A stretch of 50,451 nt of DNA from an uncultured Caulobacteraceae bacterium (GCA_903923135.1 CAIXWN010000135.1:1-50451); one strand, 5' to 3'. Counted from the stretch's first letter, positions 26,417 to 35,853 are shown. The notes: a model not told the origin generated them from the letters alone. Numbers and translations: made by a program.

Positions 26417-26516
26417 ACGCATCGACTCTGGTTCAGTCGCGCTTTCGCGCAGGCTAGACTGGGCTGCTGATTCGTCCGGGCTGGGGAGAGGGCCGGGCCC
26501 CGTCGCTGGAGTTCCC

Positions 26517-27320
26517 ATGTCCGATCCTGATCGCCGTTTTGACAGACGTAGCTCCGAACCACCGCTGACCATCGACAATCGCCGGGCTGATCGTTCCCGT
26601 GGTCCCGCGCCCGTCACTCTGGTTGTCAGCGTGATCCTCCTCGTCGCCGTCGCTGGCGGGGTTTTCTACATGTATCGGTCGGGTGTTCGTGGCGAAAACC
26701 AACCGCCGCAACCGCTAGGCGCGCCCCTGGGCGACGTGCGCGCACCTGCACCGGCGCAGGCTCAGACCCCGGACCCGGGAGCCGGCCTGACGATCTCGAA
26801 AGATGATCAGGCATCACAGCCGGCCACGGCGAACCTGGCGCCGCCTCCGGAACAGCCGCTTCCGCTTGCGCCCCCGCCGGCTCCGCCGCCAGCGGCGGCA
26901 AAGTCCCCTGCGGCGGCGCCCCCCGCCAAGAGCGACGACAGCTCCGACGCCATTGATAGGCTCATCAACACCTCAGAAAAGCCGAAGGTCGCCAAACCCA
27001 AACTCGAGAAGCCCGTTGTCGACAAGGCGATGCTTGAGAAACCAAAGTCGGATTCCGCTAACGTCGCGCCGTCGACGGAAACCACCTTCGTCGTCCAGAT
27101 CGGGGCTTTTTCCACCGAACACCTGGCGGATCGGGAGTGGAGCAAGGCCGCTGCGGTCGCACCGGGCGCCATGGCCGGCAGGGGCAAACGGGTCGTGCCG
27201 GTGACCAAGGACGGCGGGACCCTTTACCGGACGTCGATCACCGGTTTCGCCACGCGGGAAAAGGCCGTCGCCCTGTGCGAGCAGCTGAAGGCCGCCGGCG
27301 GGAACTGCTTCGTCCGGTGA
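26517..27320 (+). CDS. SPOR domain-containing single-pass membrane protein
   Basis: The 267-residue product has a short cytoplasmic N-terminus, one membrane helix (VTLVVSVILLVAVAGGVFYMY, near residues 33-53), a long Pro/Ala-rich linker, and a Lys/Pro repeat stretch (KPKVAKPKLEKPVVDKAML). A C-terminal SPOR domain spans about 187-267 (FVVQIGAFSTEHLADREW to GNCFVR). SPOR domains bind peptidoglycan lacking stem peptides, usually at the division site. The ATG follows GGAG by 6 bases. It overlaps nagZ (GTGA), joining septal wall binding and wall recycling in one unit. Confidence 0.9.
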   Translation: MSDPDRRFDRRSSEPPLTIDNRRADRSRGPAPVTLVVSVILLVAVAGGVFYMYRSGVRGENQPPQPLGAPLGDVRAPAPAQAQTPDPGAGLTISKDDQASQPATANLAPPPEQPLPLAPPPAPPPAAAKSPAAAPPAKSDDSSDAIDRLINTSEKPKVAKPKLEKPVVDKAMLEKPKSDSANVAPSTETTFVVQIGAFSTEHLADREWSKAAAVAPGAMAGRGKRVVPVTKDGGTLYRTSITGFATREKAVALCEQLKAAGGNCFVR

Positions 27321-28336
27321 CCTTGGCTTGTGTCTTCGGCTGCGCCGGGCTCACGCTCCAGCCAGAGGAAGCCGCGTTTTTTCGCGACGCCCGCCCCTGG
27401 GGGTTCATTCTGTTCCGGCGCAACGTCGAGAGCCCGGAACAGGTGCGCGCGCTCTGCCAGGCCCTGCGGGGCGCCATAGACCAACCGACAGCGCCGGTGA
27501 TGATCGATCAGGAAGGCGGCCGCGTGCAGAGATTGGGGCCGCCGCACTGGCGTCGCTATCCCGCCGCCGGCGTTCTCGCCGCTGTGCGCGCGGACCCGTT
27601 CGCCGCGCGCGAGCTTGTTCGCCTCGGCGCAAGGCTGATCGCGGATGACCTGATGGACCTAGGCGTCACCGTGGACTGCGCGCCGGTGGTCGATGTGCCG
27701 TCGCCCGGCGGGCACCAGGTGATCGGTGATCGGGCCTATGGTCGGACCCCTGCGGACGTGGGTTTGCTCGCCCGGGCCTTCGCCGAGGGACTTTTGGCCG
27801 GCGGTGTGGCGCCGGTTGTCAAACACATTCCAGGCCACGGCCGGGCGACGGTGGACAGTCACCTGCAGCTGCCTGTGGCGGACGCCGGTCTGGCGGAGCT
27901 GGAGGCCGTTGATCTGGCTGCATTTCGTATCCTGTCGGACATGCCGATCGCCATGACGGCCCACGTGGTCTACCGGGCCATAGATCCGCAGCGACCCGCG
28001 ACGACGTCACGGCGCGTCATCGCTGAACTGATCCGCCGGTCCATCGGTTTCGATGGCCTTTTGCTAAGCGACGATCTGTCAATGAACGCCCTGAGCGGTG
28101 GCCTTCGCCAGAGGGCGAGGGCCGCGCTGGCCGCCGGTTGCGATGTGGCTCTTCACTGCAACGGCGATCTTGCCGAGATGCGGGCTGTGGCCGCCGGAAC
28201 CCGAACGCTTTCGGGAGACAGCGCTGCCCGGGCTCGCGCCGCCCTGGCGCGTCTTCCCCGCACACCAGAACCCTTCGACAGGCCCGCCGCCGTTGAACGG
28301 TTCGAGTTTCTGCTGGGCGGGGGGCGAGTCCAGTGA
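27317..28336 (+). CDS. nagZ: beta-N-acetylhexosaminidase (peptidoglycan recycling)
   Basis: This is a 339-residue family 3 glycoside hydrolase. The NagZ His-Asp pair lies in KHIPGHGRATVDSH (169-182, His174 and Asp180), with the nucleophile aspartate in LLLSDDLSM near residue 254. NagZ removes GlcNAc from anhydro-muropeptides in the cytoplasm and can influence beta-lactamase induction. It starts with a GTG overlapping the SPOR gene stop; no nearby ATG fits the N-terminus. It is followed by scpA with a 4-base overlap. No signal peptide is present. Confidence 0.93.
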   Translation: MTLACVFGCAGLTLQPEEAAFFRDARPWGFILFRRNVESPEQVRALCQALRGAIDQPTAPVMIDQEGGRVQRLGPPHWRRYPAAGVLAAVRADPFAARELVRLGARLIADDLMDLGVTVDCAPVVDVPSPGGHQVIGDRAYGRTPADVGLLARAFAEGLLAGGVAPVVKHIPGHGRATVDSHLQLPVADAGLAELEAVDLAAFRILSDMPIAMTAHVVYRAIDPQRPATTSRRVIAELIRRSIGFDGLLLSDDLSMNALSGGLRQRARAALAAGCDVALHCNGDLAEMRAVAAGTRTLSGDSAARARAALARLPRTPEPFDRPAAVERFEFLLGGGRVQ

Positions 28337-29136
28337 ACGCCTCGCTCCAGGCCAGCTTTGAATTCGATGCCGCCGCCGCCGCGGCGATCGATGGCGAGGC
28401 CCTGATCATCGACCTGGATGGTTACGAAGGGCCGCTGCATGTCCTTCTCGCCCTGGCCCGCAGCCAGAAGGTCGACCTGCTGAAGCTGTCAGTCACCCGG
28501 CTCGTTGACCAGTACCTGGCCTTCGTCAAATCGGCCGGCCGGCTGCGCTTTGCGCTCGCGGCAGACTACCTGGTGATGGCGGCGTGGCTGGCGTACCTCA
28601 AATCCCGCCTGTTGCTGCCGAAGACCGAACGCCGTGTGGAAGAGGCGCTGCCGGCCGAGGCCGTGGCGGCGCAACTGGCCTTTCGCATCGCCAAGCTCGA
28701 CGCGATGCGGCGGGGGACCGACTCGCTGGCGGCCCGTCCGCTTCTCCGGCGGGACGTGTTCATGCGTGGCGATCCTGATGCGGTGTCGGTGGTGTCTAGT
28801 CGCCGCATCGAAGGTGATCTCCGCGACCTCATGGTGGCCTACCTTCAGCCGCGGGCGCGGGAGGAGGAGCGCACCTACCGGCCGCGACCGATGGAGTGCT
28901 ACCGGCTGGACGACGCACGTGAACGCCTGAGATCGCTCGCCCGCGAACTGCATAATTGGACCTCGCTCAGTCGAATCGCGCCGGAGGCCCGCGGAGAGGG
29001 CCCGTCCCGCGCCTCCTATCTGGCCTCGACGCTTTCGGCCGGCCTCGAGCTCGTGCGTGAGGGCGAGCTGGAAGCCCGACAGCTCGCGCCATTTTCCGAA
29101 ATTTACTTGCGGGCGCCCTCAGGCGCCGTGACATGA
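28333..29136 (+). CDS. scpA: segregation and condensation protein A
   Basis: The 267-residue ScpA kleisin has its N-terminal region starting at DLDGYEGPLHVLLALARSQKVDLLKLSVTRL, which binds the SMC neck. A helical middle and a C-terminal winged helix that binds the SMC head follow. With ScpB it bridges SMC dimers for chromosome condensation and segregation. It starts with GTG at 28333 overlapping the nagZ stop. The first about 24 residues, Ala-rich, are poorly conserved, so the true start may be slightly later. Confidence 0.93.
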   Translation: MNASLQASFEFDAAAAAAIDGEALIIDLDGYEGPLHVLLALARSQKVDLLKLSVTRLVDQYLAFVKSAGRLRFALAADYLVMAAWLAYLKSRLLLPKTERRVEEALPAEAVAAQLAFRIAKLDAMRRGTDSLAARPLLRRDVFMRGDPDAVSVVSSRRIEGDLRDLMVAYLQPRAREEERTYRPRPMECYRLDDARERLRSLARELHNWTSLSRIAPEARGEGPSRASYLASTLSAGLELVREGELEARQLAPFSEIYLRAPSGAVT

Positions 29137-29783
29137 GCGACCAAGATGTCGTGCGCATGATCGAGGCGCTGCTGTTTGCGGCGGCGGAGCCGCTGAACAC
29201 GGGTGACCTCGCCGATCGGTTGCCGGAGGGGGCGGATGTGCCGGCCGCGCTCTCGGCGCTTGAAGCGCAGTATCGGGGCCACGGTGTGGAACTGGTGCGT
29301 GTTGGAGAGCGGTGGCGTTTCCAGACTGCGGCCGATCTGGCCTTCCTGATGACGCGCGAGCGGGTGGAGCCCAGGCGTCTGTCCAGGGCAGCGCAGGAGA
29401 CCCTGGCTATAATAGCCTACCACCAGCCTGTGACCCGCGCCGAAATCGAGGCCATCCGGGGCGTTCAATCGAGCGCCGGGACCCTGGATGTGCTGCTCGA
29501 ACTCGGCTTCGTCCGAATGCGCGGCCGACGGCGCAGCCCTGGACGGCCCGTGACCTGGGGGACCACCGAAGCCTTCCTTGAGCACTATGGTTTGGAAGGC
29601 CTGTCCGATCTGCCAGGCGTTGCCGAGATGAAGGCTGCGGGCCTGCTTAGCCTGGATCTTCCGCCGGGCTTCAGTGTTCCGGACCCAACCAGCGATGCAG
29701 TCGACGAGGATCCGCTGCTCGGCGATGAGGCGCCAGAGTTCCAGCAGGACTTCCTTGCCGACAACGGCGAGGCGTCATTCTAG
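29133..29783 (+). CDS. scpB: segregation and condensation protein B
   Basis: The 216-residue ScpB has two winged-helix domains. The first is IEALLFAAAEPLNTGDLADRL. The second contains the family marker SRAAQETLAIIAYHQPVTRAEIEAIRGV and RGRRRSPGRPVTWGTT. The acidic C-terminal tail (DAVDEDPLLGDEAPEFQQD) is usual for alphaproteobacteria. Overlap with scpA (ATGA) keeps the two condensin partners translationally coupled. The genes of the Tat system follow after 156 bases. Confidence 0.94.
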   Translation: MSDQDVVRMIEALLFAAAEPLNTGDLADRLPEGADVPAALSALEAQYRGHGVELVRVGERWRFQTAADLAFLMTRERVEPRRLSRAAQETLAIIAYHQPVTRAEIEAIRGVQSSAGTLDVLLELGFVRMRGRRRSPGRPVTWGTTEAFLEHYGLEGLSDLPGVAEMKAAGLLSLDLPPGFSVPDPTSDAVDEDPLLGDEAPEFQQDFLADNGEASF

Positions 29784-29785
29784 CC

Positions 29786-29816
29786 CCGGCCGACGGACCT
29801 TGCTGGCGCCGGCCGG
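29786..29816 (+). terminator. possible stem-loop after scpB
   Basis: CCGGCCG at 29786-29792 pairs with CGGCCGG at 29810-29816 across a 17-base loop. Without a T-run this is weak. If real, it would separate scpAB from tatABC transcription. Confidence 0.25.
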
Positions 29817-29939
29817 CAATGCGCCCTATATCGGCGGGCACGATTGCGGTTCCAGGCGTCCTCGACTTTGAGGGATGTCGGCCACCGAGCGCTCGATCAC
29901 CTCGCCGTGAGGGGCGGATGACCGATAGGAGAGACAACG

Positions 29940-30155
29940 ATGGGTAGTTTCAGCCCCTGGCACTTACTGATTTTGGGCGCGATCGTGCTGTTCCTTTTTG
30001 GCGGGAGCGGCAAGCTGTCCGGTCTCATGGGTGACGCCGCCAAAGGCATCCGCGCTTTCCGCGATGGCCTGAAGAGCGACGAGCCGCCGCCGCCGCCGCC
30101 GTCTTCACAGCCGCTGCCGCGGACCGAATCCGAAAAAGATCCGATCGTCCGCTGA
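29940..30155 (+). CDS. tatA: Sec-independent protein translocase subunit TatA
   Basis: The 71-residue product has the TatA layout: a short periplasmic start (GSFSPWHL), a membrane helix ([14 protein letters not shown]) and an amphipathic helix ([21 protein letters not shown]). A Pro-rich, charged cytoplasmic tail follows. TatA oligomers form the pore through which folded twin-arginine substrates cross. A good GGAGAGACAACG precedes the ATG. It is first in a tatABC set. Confidence 0.95.
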   Translation: MGSFSPWHLLILGAIVLFLFGGSGKLSGLMGDAAKGIRAFRDGLKSDEPPPPPPSSQPLPRTESEKDPIVR

Positions 30156-30208
30156 CCTTCGCCCTCCGCGCGACCTCGCTGTCCCTGGCCGAGCTGGATT
30201 CCTAAGAC

Positions 30209-30706
30209 ATGTTCCCAGAAGGCCGGATCCTTGACTTCGTGATCGTCGGCATCGTGGCCCTGATCGTTGTGGGCCCGAAGGACCTGCCGGTGCTTATGCG
30301 CAAGGTCGGGCGGTTTCTCGCCCATATGCGCGGTCTGGCCGCGGAGTTCCGTGCGAGCTTCGATGAGATGGCCCGGCAGTCGGAACTGGACGAGCTGCGG
30401 CGCGAGGTTGAGGCGCTGCGCACTGCCCAGCCGTTGCAGACCGCCGCCGGTCTCGGCCCGGACTCGGGTGTGCAGGAGGTGTTCGACGACATCCACGCGA
30501 GTCTGCGGGAAGGTCAGGCGCAGTTGCACCCCGTGATGAGCTATCAGCATCCGATCGGTGTCGACATCCGCGAACCTCTCCCCGCAGCGGGTCAGCCTCA
30601 GGAGCCGGAATCCGCCACGGCGTCATCTGAGTCGCCGCCGCATTCTGCGCCGATCGCCGCGGCTGCGCCGGCTGTTCCGACCGCGGTCAAGGGCGCCGAG
30701 GGATGA
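30209..30706 (+). CDS. tatB: Sec-independent protein translocase subunit TatB
   Basis: The 165-residue product has the helix DFVIVGIVALIVVGPKDLPVLMRKVG with the conserved Gly-Pro hinge. A long amphipathic/coiled-coil region (ELDELRREVEALRT) and a disordered Pro/Ala/Glu tail follow. TatB with TatC forms the receptor for twin-arginine signal peptides. Its stop overlaps tatC (ATGA). No strong ribosome binding site is visible, so expression may depend on coupling within the transcript. Confidence 0.94.
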   Translation: MFPEGRILDFVIVGIVALIVVGPKDLPVLMRKVGRFLAHMRGLAAEFRASFDEMARQSELDELRREVEALRTAQPLQTAAGLGPDSGVQEVFDDIHASLREGQAQLHPVMSYQHPIGVDIREPLPAAGQPQEPESATASSESPPHSAPIAAAAPAVPTAVKGAEG

Positions 30707-31596
30707 GCGTCTCGCCGGACGAAGCGGAGATCGAGGCCTCACGCGCGCCGCTTATGGATCACTTGATCGAGTTGCGTCAGCGGCTGATCACCTGCGCCAT
30801 CGCCCTCATTGTTGGCTTCCTGCTCTGTTTTGCCTTCTCCAAGCAGATCTATATCTTTCTGCTGCAGCCATTCGAGGTCGGCGCCAGCCTCCTGGCCGTC
30901 CAGAAGGGGGGAGGAGCCCACCACGGCCCGTTTGATCTGCTGCTTACGCTGACCGGGTTCCAGCCGGCACCTCACGCGATCGAGCATCTGAAGCTGGTGT
31001 TCACGGCGCCGCTGGAGTTCTTCTTCACCAAAGTGAAGCTGGCCGTGTTCGGGTCGATCGTCGTGACCTTCCCGGTGCTCGCCTGGCAGCTGTACCGCTT
31101 CGTGGCGCCTGGCCTGTACAAGCGGGAGCGCTACGCCTTCCTGCCCTTTCTGATCGCCTCTCCCGTGCTGTTCGCGCTCGGCGCCGCGCTTGTGTACTAC
31201 ATCATGCTGCCCTTCGTTCTGTGGTTCTCGCTCAATCAGCAGATCGTCGACGCCGGCAACGTCTCGGTCGAACTTCTGCCTAAGGTCTCCGACTACCTGT
31301 CGCTGGTGACGACTCTGCTCCTTGCCTTCGGGCTATGCTTCCAGCTGCCGGTCATTCTGACCCTGCTGGGCATGGCGGGCATCATCAGTAGCCGGATGCT
31401 GCGGGATGGCCGACGTTACGCCATTGTCGGGGTGTTTGTGGCCGCTGCGATCCTGACGCCGCCCGACCCCATCAGCATGGTCTCCCTCGCGCTGCCGATC
31501 TGCCTGCTCTACGAAGTGTCGATCTGGTGCGTGGCGCTCATCGAACTGCGGCGGCGTAAGGATGCTGGCGGTTCTCGGGAATTGACTGCAGTCTGA
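30703..31596 (+). CDS. tatC: Sec-independent protein translocase subunit TatC
   Basis: The 297-residue product has six membrane helices and hallmarks such as APLMDHLIELRQRLI at the N-terminus (twin-arginine binding surface). It also has FFTKVKLAVF, FVAPGLYKRERYAFLPFL and the final DPISMVSLALPICLLYE. With TatB it binds the signal peptide of folded export substrates such as cofactor-containing enzymes. The short C-terminal tail is basic. serS begins 69 bases downstream. Confidence 0.96.
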   Translation: MSVSPDEAEIEASRAPLMDHLIELRQRLITCAIALIVGFLLCFAFSKQIYIFLLQPFEVGASLLAVQKGGGAHHGPFDLLLTLTGFQPAPHAIEHLKLVFTAPLEFFFTKVKLAVFGSIVVTFPVLAWQLYRFVAPGLYKRERYAFLPFLIASPVLFALGAALVYYIMLPFVLWFSLNQQIVDAGNVSVELLPKVSDYLSLVTTLLLAFGLCFQLPVILTLLGMAGIISSRMLRDGRRYAIVGVFVAAAILTPPDPISMVSLALPICLLYEVSIWCVALIELRRRKDAGGSRELTAV

Positions 31597-31665
31597 TCGC
31601 TGAGCTTGGCGGTTTCCGCGACGCGCCTTAAGGGAGGCGCTTCCCCTTTGCTGGCGCCGCTTCCC

Positions 31666-32946
31666 ATGCACGACATCCGGGCCATACGCCTTGAACCCGA
31701 TACCTTCGACGCCGCCTGGGCGATGAGAGGTGTCGCGCCTGTGGCTCGGGAGATCGTCGCGCTGGATGAGGCCCGACGGGCGGCGCAGACCGCGCTTCAG
31801 CAGGCCCAGGCGCGCCGCAAGGAGCTTTCCGGTCTGATCGGTCGGGCCAAGGGGGCAGGCGACATTGCATCCGCGGAGGCGTTGCTCAGCGACGTCGACA
31901 CGCTCAAGTCGGAGATCGCCGCTCAGACCCAGATAGACGCTGATCTTGGCGCGAAACTGCAGGATACCCTCGCAGGATTGCCCAATCTGCCCGATCCCGC
32001 CACGCCGCCTGGCGCGGACGAGCGTGCAAACCTGGAGATCCGACGCTGGGGCGCTCCGGACGTGAGCGCGCCATCGCGGGATCACGTCGACCTCGGTGCG
32101 GCCCTTGGCATGATGGACTTCGACGCCGCGTCGCGGATGTCCGGGGCGCGGTTCGTGGTGTTGCGGCAGGGACTGGCCCGCCTGGAACGCGCGCTGGGAC
32201 AGTTCATGCTGGACCTGCACACCCAGGAGAATGGCTACGTCGAGATTTCCCCCCCGGTGCTGGTCCGCGATCGGGCGCTCTACGGCACGGGCCAGTTACC
32301 CAAGTTCGCCGAAGACCTGTTCCGCACCGAGGATGGCTACTGGCTTATTCCGACTGCCGAGGTGTCGTTGACCAATACGGTTGCGGAACAACTCCTCGAC
32401 GAGGAGGCCCTGCCGCTCCGCATGACCGCCCTGACCCCGTGTTTCCGCTCCGAGGCCGGGGCGTCGGGGCGCGACACACGTGGCATGATCCGCCAGCACC
32501 AGTTCCCCAAGGTGGAACTGGTCTCGATCACGACGCCTGAACAGTCACAGGCGGAACACGAACGTATGGTCGAGTGCGCCGAGATGGTCCTCAAGCGACT
32601 CGAATTGCCCTTCAGAACCGTACTGTTGTGCGCCGGCGACATGGGCTTCACCGCTCGTAAGACCTACGATCTGGAGGTCTGGCTGCCGTCGCAGAAGACC
32701 TACCGGGAAATCAGTTCCTGTTCGAACTGCGGCGACTTCCAGGCGCGGCGCATGGACGCGCGCTTCCGCAAGGCAGGCGAGAAGGGCTCAAGATTCCTGC
32801 ACACCCTCAATGGTTCCGGACTCGCTGTCGGGCGGAGTCTGGTTGCTGTTATGGAGAACTACCAGGACGAAGACGGCCGTATCGCCGTACCGCAGGCCCT
32901 GCATCCCTACATGCGCGGCCAGACGCGGATCGGCGGTGAGGGCTGA
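31666..32946 (+). CDS. serS: serine--tRNA ligase
   Basis: The 426-residue class II synthetase has an N-terminal coiled-coil arm (about residues 27-100) that holds tRNA-Ser. The catalytic domain carries motif 2 ([22 protein letters not shown]) and motif 3 ([20 protein letters not shown]). The ATG at 31666 gives the family-typical start [12 protein letters not shown]. The upstream in-frame TTG at 31606 adds an unlikely 20 residues. No clear ribosome binding site lies close to the ATG. The stop overlaps surE (TGATG). Confidence 0.96.
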   Translation: MHDIRAIRLEPDTFDAAWAMRGVAPVAREIVALDEARRAAQTALQQAQARRKELSGLIGRAKGAGDIASAEALLSDVDTLKSEIAAQTQIDADLGAKLQDTLAGLPNLPDPATPPGADERANLEIRRWGAPDVSAPSRDHVDLGAALGMMDFDAASRMSGARFVVLRQGLARLERALGQFMLDLHTQENGYVEISPPVLVRDRALYGTGQLPKFAEDLFRTEDGYWLIPTAEVSLTNTVAEQLLDEEALPLRMTALTPCFRSEAGASGRDTRGMIRQHQFPKVELVSITTPEQSQAEHERMVECAEMVLKRLELPFRTVLLCAGDMGFTARKTYDLEVWLPSQKTYREISSCSNCGDFQARRMDARFRKAGEKGSRFLHTLNGSGLAVGRSLVAVMENYQDEDGRIAVPQALHPYMRGQTRIGGEG

Positions 32947-33755
32947 TGCGCATCCTTCTCACCAACGACGACGGGATCCATGCCCAGGGCCTTGCCGCCC
33001 TTGAGACGATGGCGCGGTCCCTGACCGATGATGTCTGGATCTGTGCGCCTGAGGCCGAGCAATCGGGAGCCTCACGCTCCCTTACGCTCGCCGAACCCCT
33101 GCGTGTGCGCCGCCTTGACGACCGGCGATTCTCTGTGCGCGGGACGCCCACTGATTGCGTCATGCTCGCCATGCAGGACCTGGTCGAAGGCGCCAGACCC
33201 GATCTGGTGCTGTCCGGGGTCAATCGTGGGCTGAATGCCGCGGAAGACGTCACCATGTCCGGCACCGTGGCCGGAGCGATCGAGGGAATGGCGCTCGGCG
33301 TGCCGTCGATCGCGCTCTCACAGATGATGAGCGGCTACCATGGTGACCGCAGGGAAGATTTCGGGCCGGCCGAAAATTTCGGGCCAGGGCTGATTGCCCG
33401 CCTAGTTTCGCTCGGCTGGCCGTCGGATGTAATCCTGAATGTGAATTTCCCGATTGCCACACGCGACGCCGTCGGGCACGTCGAGGTGACGAGGCAGGGA
33501 TTCCGGGATGTGCGAACGCGCTATGCGGAGCAACGCACAGACCTGCGTGGCCGCGATTATTATTGGTTGGGCTATCGCAATGAACCATCACGGCCGGCCG
33601 AGGGGACCGATCTGCGCGCCGCCTATGAGGGGCGCATTTCCGTGACGCCGTTGCACATCGATCTGACCCATATGGAGACCGTGCACGCGCTCCGCGCCCG
33701 GCTTGGCGGCGTTGCGCCGGGCCTCAAGGCGGCCATGCCGCAGGTCGGCAAATGA
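32946..33755 (+). CDS. surE: 5'/3'-nucleotidase SurE
   Basis: The 269-residue product has the metal motif NDDG at residues 7-10, a serine in the AEQSGASRS loop, and [19 protein letters not shown]. These are the divalent-metal and substrate residues of SurE. The enzyme removes phosphate from nucleoside monophosphates and short polyphosphates, often during stress or stationary phase. It overlaps serS by one base and pcm by four. The surE-pcm-nlpD order is shared with many proteobacteria. Confidence 0.95.
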   Translation: MRILLTNDDGIHAQGLAALETMARSLTDDVWICAPEAEQSGASRSLTLAEPLRVRRLDDRRFSVRGTPTDCVMLAMQDLVEGARPDLVLSGVNRGLNAAEDVTMSGTVAGAIEGMALGVPSIALSQMMSGYHGDRREDFGPAENFGPGLIARLVSLGWPSDVILNVNFPIATRDAVGHVEVTRQGFRDVRTRYAEQRTDLRGRDYYWLGYRNEPSRPAEGTDLRAAYEGRISVTPLHIDLTHMETVHALRARLGGVAPGLKAAMPQVGK

Positions 33756-34417
33756 CCCGCCGTTCGAAAGAGCCGGCTGAACGCGACACCCAGTTGGCCA
33801 GGTTGGTGCTCGGCCTGCGCTCGCAGGGCGTAACCGACCCGGCGGTGCTTGCCGCGATCGAGCGCACCCCGCGGGATCTGTTCACGCCGGACCTGTTCAA
33901 GGAGCGCTCGTGGGAGGACTCGGCCCTGCCGATCGCCTGCGGCCAGACCATCAGCCAGCCCTATATCGTCGGTCTGATGACCCAGGCCCTCACGCTCGAG
34001 CCGCGGGCCCGGGTTCTGGAGATCGGCACCGGTTCTGGCTACCAGACGGCGGTTCTCTCAAGGCTCTCGCGGCTGGTGTATACGGTGGAGCGCTACCGCA
34101 CACTGATGCGGGCGGCCGAGGCCCGCTTCGACGCACTCCAGATCACGAATGTCATCACGCGATTCGGGGATGGATTCCTGGGTTGGGCGGAGCAGGCGCC
34201 ATTTGACCGCATTCTCGTCACCGCCGCGGCGCCTGAGGAGCCCATCGTGCTGTTACAGCAGTTGAAGCCGTCGGGCGTGCTTGTCGCTCCGGTCGGCAAG
34301 GGGCCGGTCCAGCAACTGTGTCGATACGCGGGCGATGGCGCCGGTGGATTCACAATGGACGTTCTGTGTGAAGTGCGCTTCGTGCCCCTGCTGGAAGGTG
34401 TCGCTAGGGAACTGTAG
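33752..34417 (+). CDS. pcm: protein-L-isoaspartate O-methyltransferase
   Basis: The 221-residue product has the SAM-binding motif [16 protein letters not shown]. It also has the Pcm-specific [21 protein letters not shown], and [21 protein letters not shown] in the C-terminal half. The enzyme methylates isoaspartyl residues to start their repair in ageing proteins. The ATG overlaps the surE stop (ATGA), so the two survival proteins are co-translated. Confidence 0.95.
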   Translation: MTRRSKEPAERDTQLARLVLGLRSQGVTDPAVLAAIERTPRDLFTPDLFKERSWEDSALPIACGQTISQPYIVGLMTQALTLEPRARVLEIGTGSGYQTAVLSRLSRLVYTVERYRTLMRAAEARFDALQITNVITRFGDGFLGWAEQAPFDRILVTAAAPEEPIVLLQQLKPSGVLVAPVGKGPVQQLCRYAGDGAGGFTMDVLCEVRFVPLLEGVAREL

Positions 34418-34486
34418 GAACCGGGCGCAACGGTTTGAACTGGGGCTGAGCCCTGACTGAGCGGCCTGACTTAGGGCTTGAATTCA

Positions 34487-34507
34487 GGCCTCGAGGTGAT
34501 CGAGGCC
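34487..34507 (+). promoter_or_regulatory. perfect hairpin upstream of the nlpD-like gene
   Basis: GGCCTCGA (34487-34494) pairs perfectly with TCGAGGCC (34500-34507) around a GGTGA loop. It ends 17 bases before the ATG and just ahead of the ribosome binding site GGAG. It could stabilise or gate translation, or end part of the surE-pcm message. Confidence 0.4.
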
Positions 34508-34524
34508 GGAAGAATGGAGCGGCA

Positions 34525-35802
34525 ATGAGCCAATTCTTGATCAGAGGAGCCGCGTTCGGGGTTCTCGCTGGAAGCCTTGCGGCCTGCGCCACCGCGCCGA
34601 CCTATCCCATCGCGAACGCAGCCCCATCGCCAGCGCCGGTTTCGACGCCATCAGCCCCCGCGACACTGACGCCGCCCGCGACGCCGCCCCTGGTCCAGCC
34701 CGCTGAGCCGTCGCCTGCGGCGCCGCAGGCCGTTGAAACCCAGACCCTGGCGCCGATTCCCCAGGCGCGACAGTCAGACCCGGAACCCGTCCGTCCGCCT
34801 CCTCCGCCCGTCGCGGCGGCGCCTCCGCCTTCGCCGATGGCGGCCCAGACCGCGGCGCCGCCCCCGACGCCGGAGAAGCCGCGCTACACGGCGGCCGGCA
34901 AGGTCATCGACGCCCGGAAGATGTTCCGGATGTACCAGGTCCGCAAAGGCGACCATCTTGATGAGATCGCTCGGGATCTGGAGACCACGCGCGCGATCCT
35001 CGTTGAGGCGAACCACCTCAAGGACCCGGACTCTCTTCGTCCGGGGCAACGTCTGAGGGTTCCGATCGACAAGGCCTATGTCGTTCAGTCCGGTGACACG
35101 GTGTTGGCCGTGGCCCGGCGATTCGGCGTGGACGCCGCAGACCTGGCCGACCTGAATGCGATCGCGGAGAGCCACCGGTTGCGCGCCGGCGATGAGCTGG
35201 CTTTGCCCGCGGTCATCCACGACACCGGGCCGGTGTTGCTTGCTTCGGTGCGGTTTGCCGGCCGCTCGCTTCCGGCTGGCTATCGGCCGCCTCCCTGGGC
35301 GTTGCCTCCGACCGGCGACGCGGCGCTTCGGCCGCCTTCCGCCTATCCTTCGGCCACGGTCCCGGCTGCGACGGCCCTGACCGACGCCCAGGTCACCGCC
35401 GCGGGGCGGGGACGGTTCGTTTGGCCGGTCAAGGGTGAAATCCTGTCCTCCTTCGGCGTGAAGGACCTCGGGCGCAAGAACGACGGCGTCGATGTCAGGG
35501 CGCCCCTGGGAGCGCCGGTTCACTCGGCAGCGGCCGGTGACGTGGTGTACGCTGGCGATCAAGTGCCCGGATTCGGCAACCTTGTGCTGGTCAAGCACGC
35601 TGACGGGTGGGTCACCGCCTACGCTCACCTCGAGAAGGTCGTGGTGAAAATGCGCGACAGCGTCGCCCAGGATCAAGAGATCGGCCAGGTGGGCCAGACG
35701 GGCGGCGTATCCGAGCCGCAGCTGCATTTCGAAGTCCGCTTTGCGCCGACGCCGATGGAGAAAGCCAGGCCGGTTGATCCGCTGCTGGTGCTACCGCAGT
35801 AG
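34525..35802 (+). CDS. NlpD-like LysM/M23 lipoprotein, probably catalytically inactive
   Basis: The 425-residue product has a lipobox LAAC (Cys21) and a Pro/Ala-rich region to about residue 130. Two LysM-type wall-binding repeats follow (YQVRKGDHLDEIARDL and YVVQSGDTVLAVARRF), then an M23/LytM domain (about 295-425). The LytM zinc site is altered. The first histidine position reads NDGVDV, and the HxH position reads QLHFEV, leaving only single ligands. Such degenerate proteins (NlpD, EnvC, DipM) activate amidases rather than cut peptidoglycan. Its place after surE-pcm is the classic nlpD position. Confidence 0.88.
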   Translation: MSQFLIRGAAFGVLAGSLAACATAPTYPIANAAPSPAPVSTPSAPATLTPPATPPLVQPAEPSPAAPQAVETQTLAPIPQARQSDPEPVRPPPPPVAAAPPPSPMAAQTAAPPPTPEKPRYTAAGKVIDARKMFRMYQVRKGDHLDEIARDLETTRAILVEANHLKDPDSLRPGQRLRVPIDKAYVVQSGDTVLAVARRFGVDAADLADLNAIAESHRLRAGDELALPAVIHDTGPVLLASVRFAGRSLPAGYRPPPWALPPTGDAALRPPSAYPSATVPAATALTDAQVTAAGRGRFVWPVKGEILSSFGVKDLGRKNDGVDVRAPLGAPVHSAAAGDVVYAGDQVPGFGNLVLVKHADGWVTAYAHLEKVVVKMRDSVAQDQEIGQVGQTGGVSEPQLHFEVRFAPTPMEKARPVDPLLVLPQ

Positions 35803-35817
35803 TCTCGCGGAGCCGGT

Positions 35818-35852
35818 CCCTGGCGGCCTTCCGTGTGCGTCAGACGCCAGGG
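35818..35852. terminator. stem-loop between convergent genes
   Basis: CCCTGGCG at 35818-35825 pairs with CGCCAGGG at 35845-35852 across 19 bases. It separates the ends of the nlpD-like and DUF815 genes, with no T-run. Confidence 0.4.
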
Positions 35853-35853
35853 G

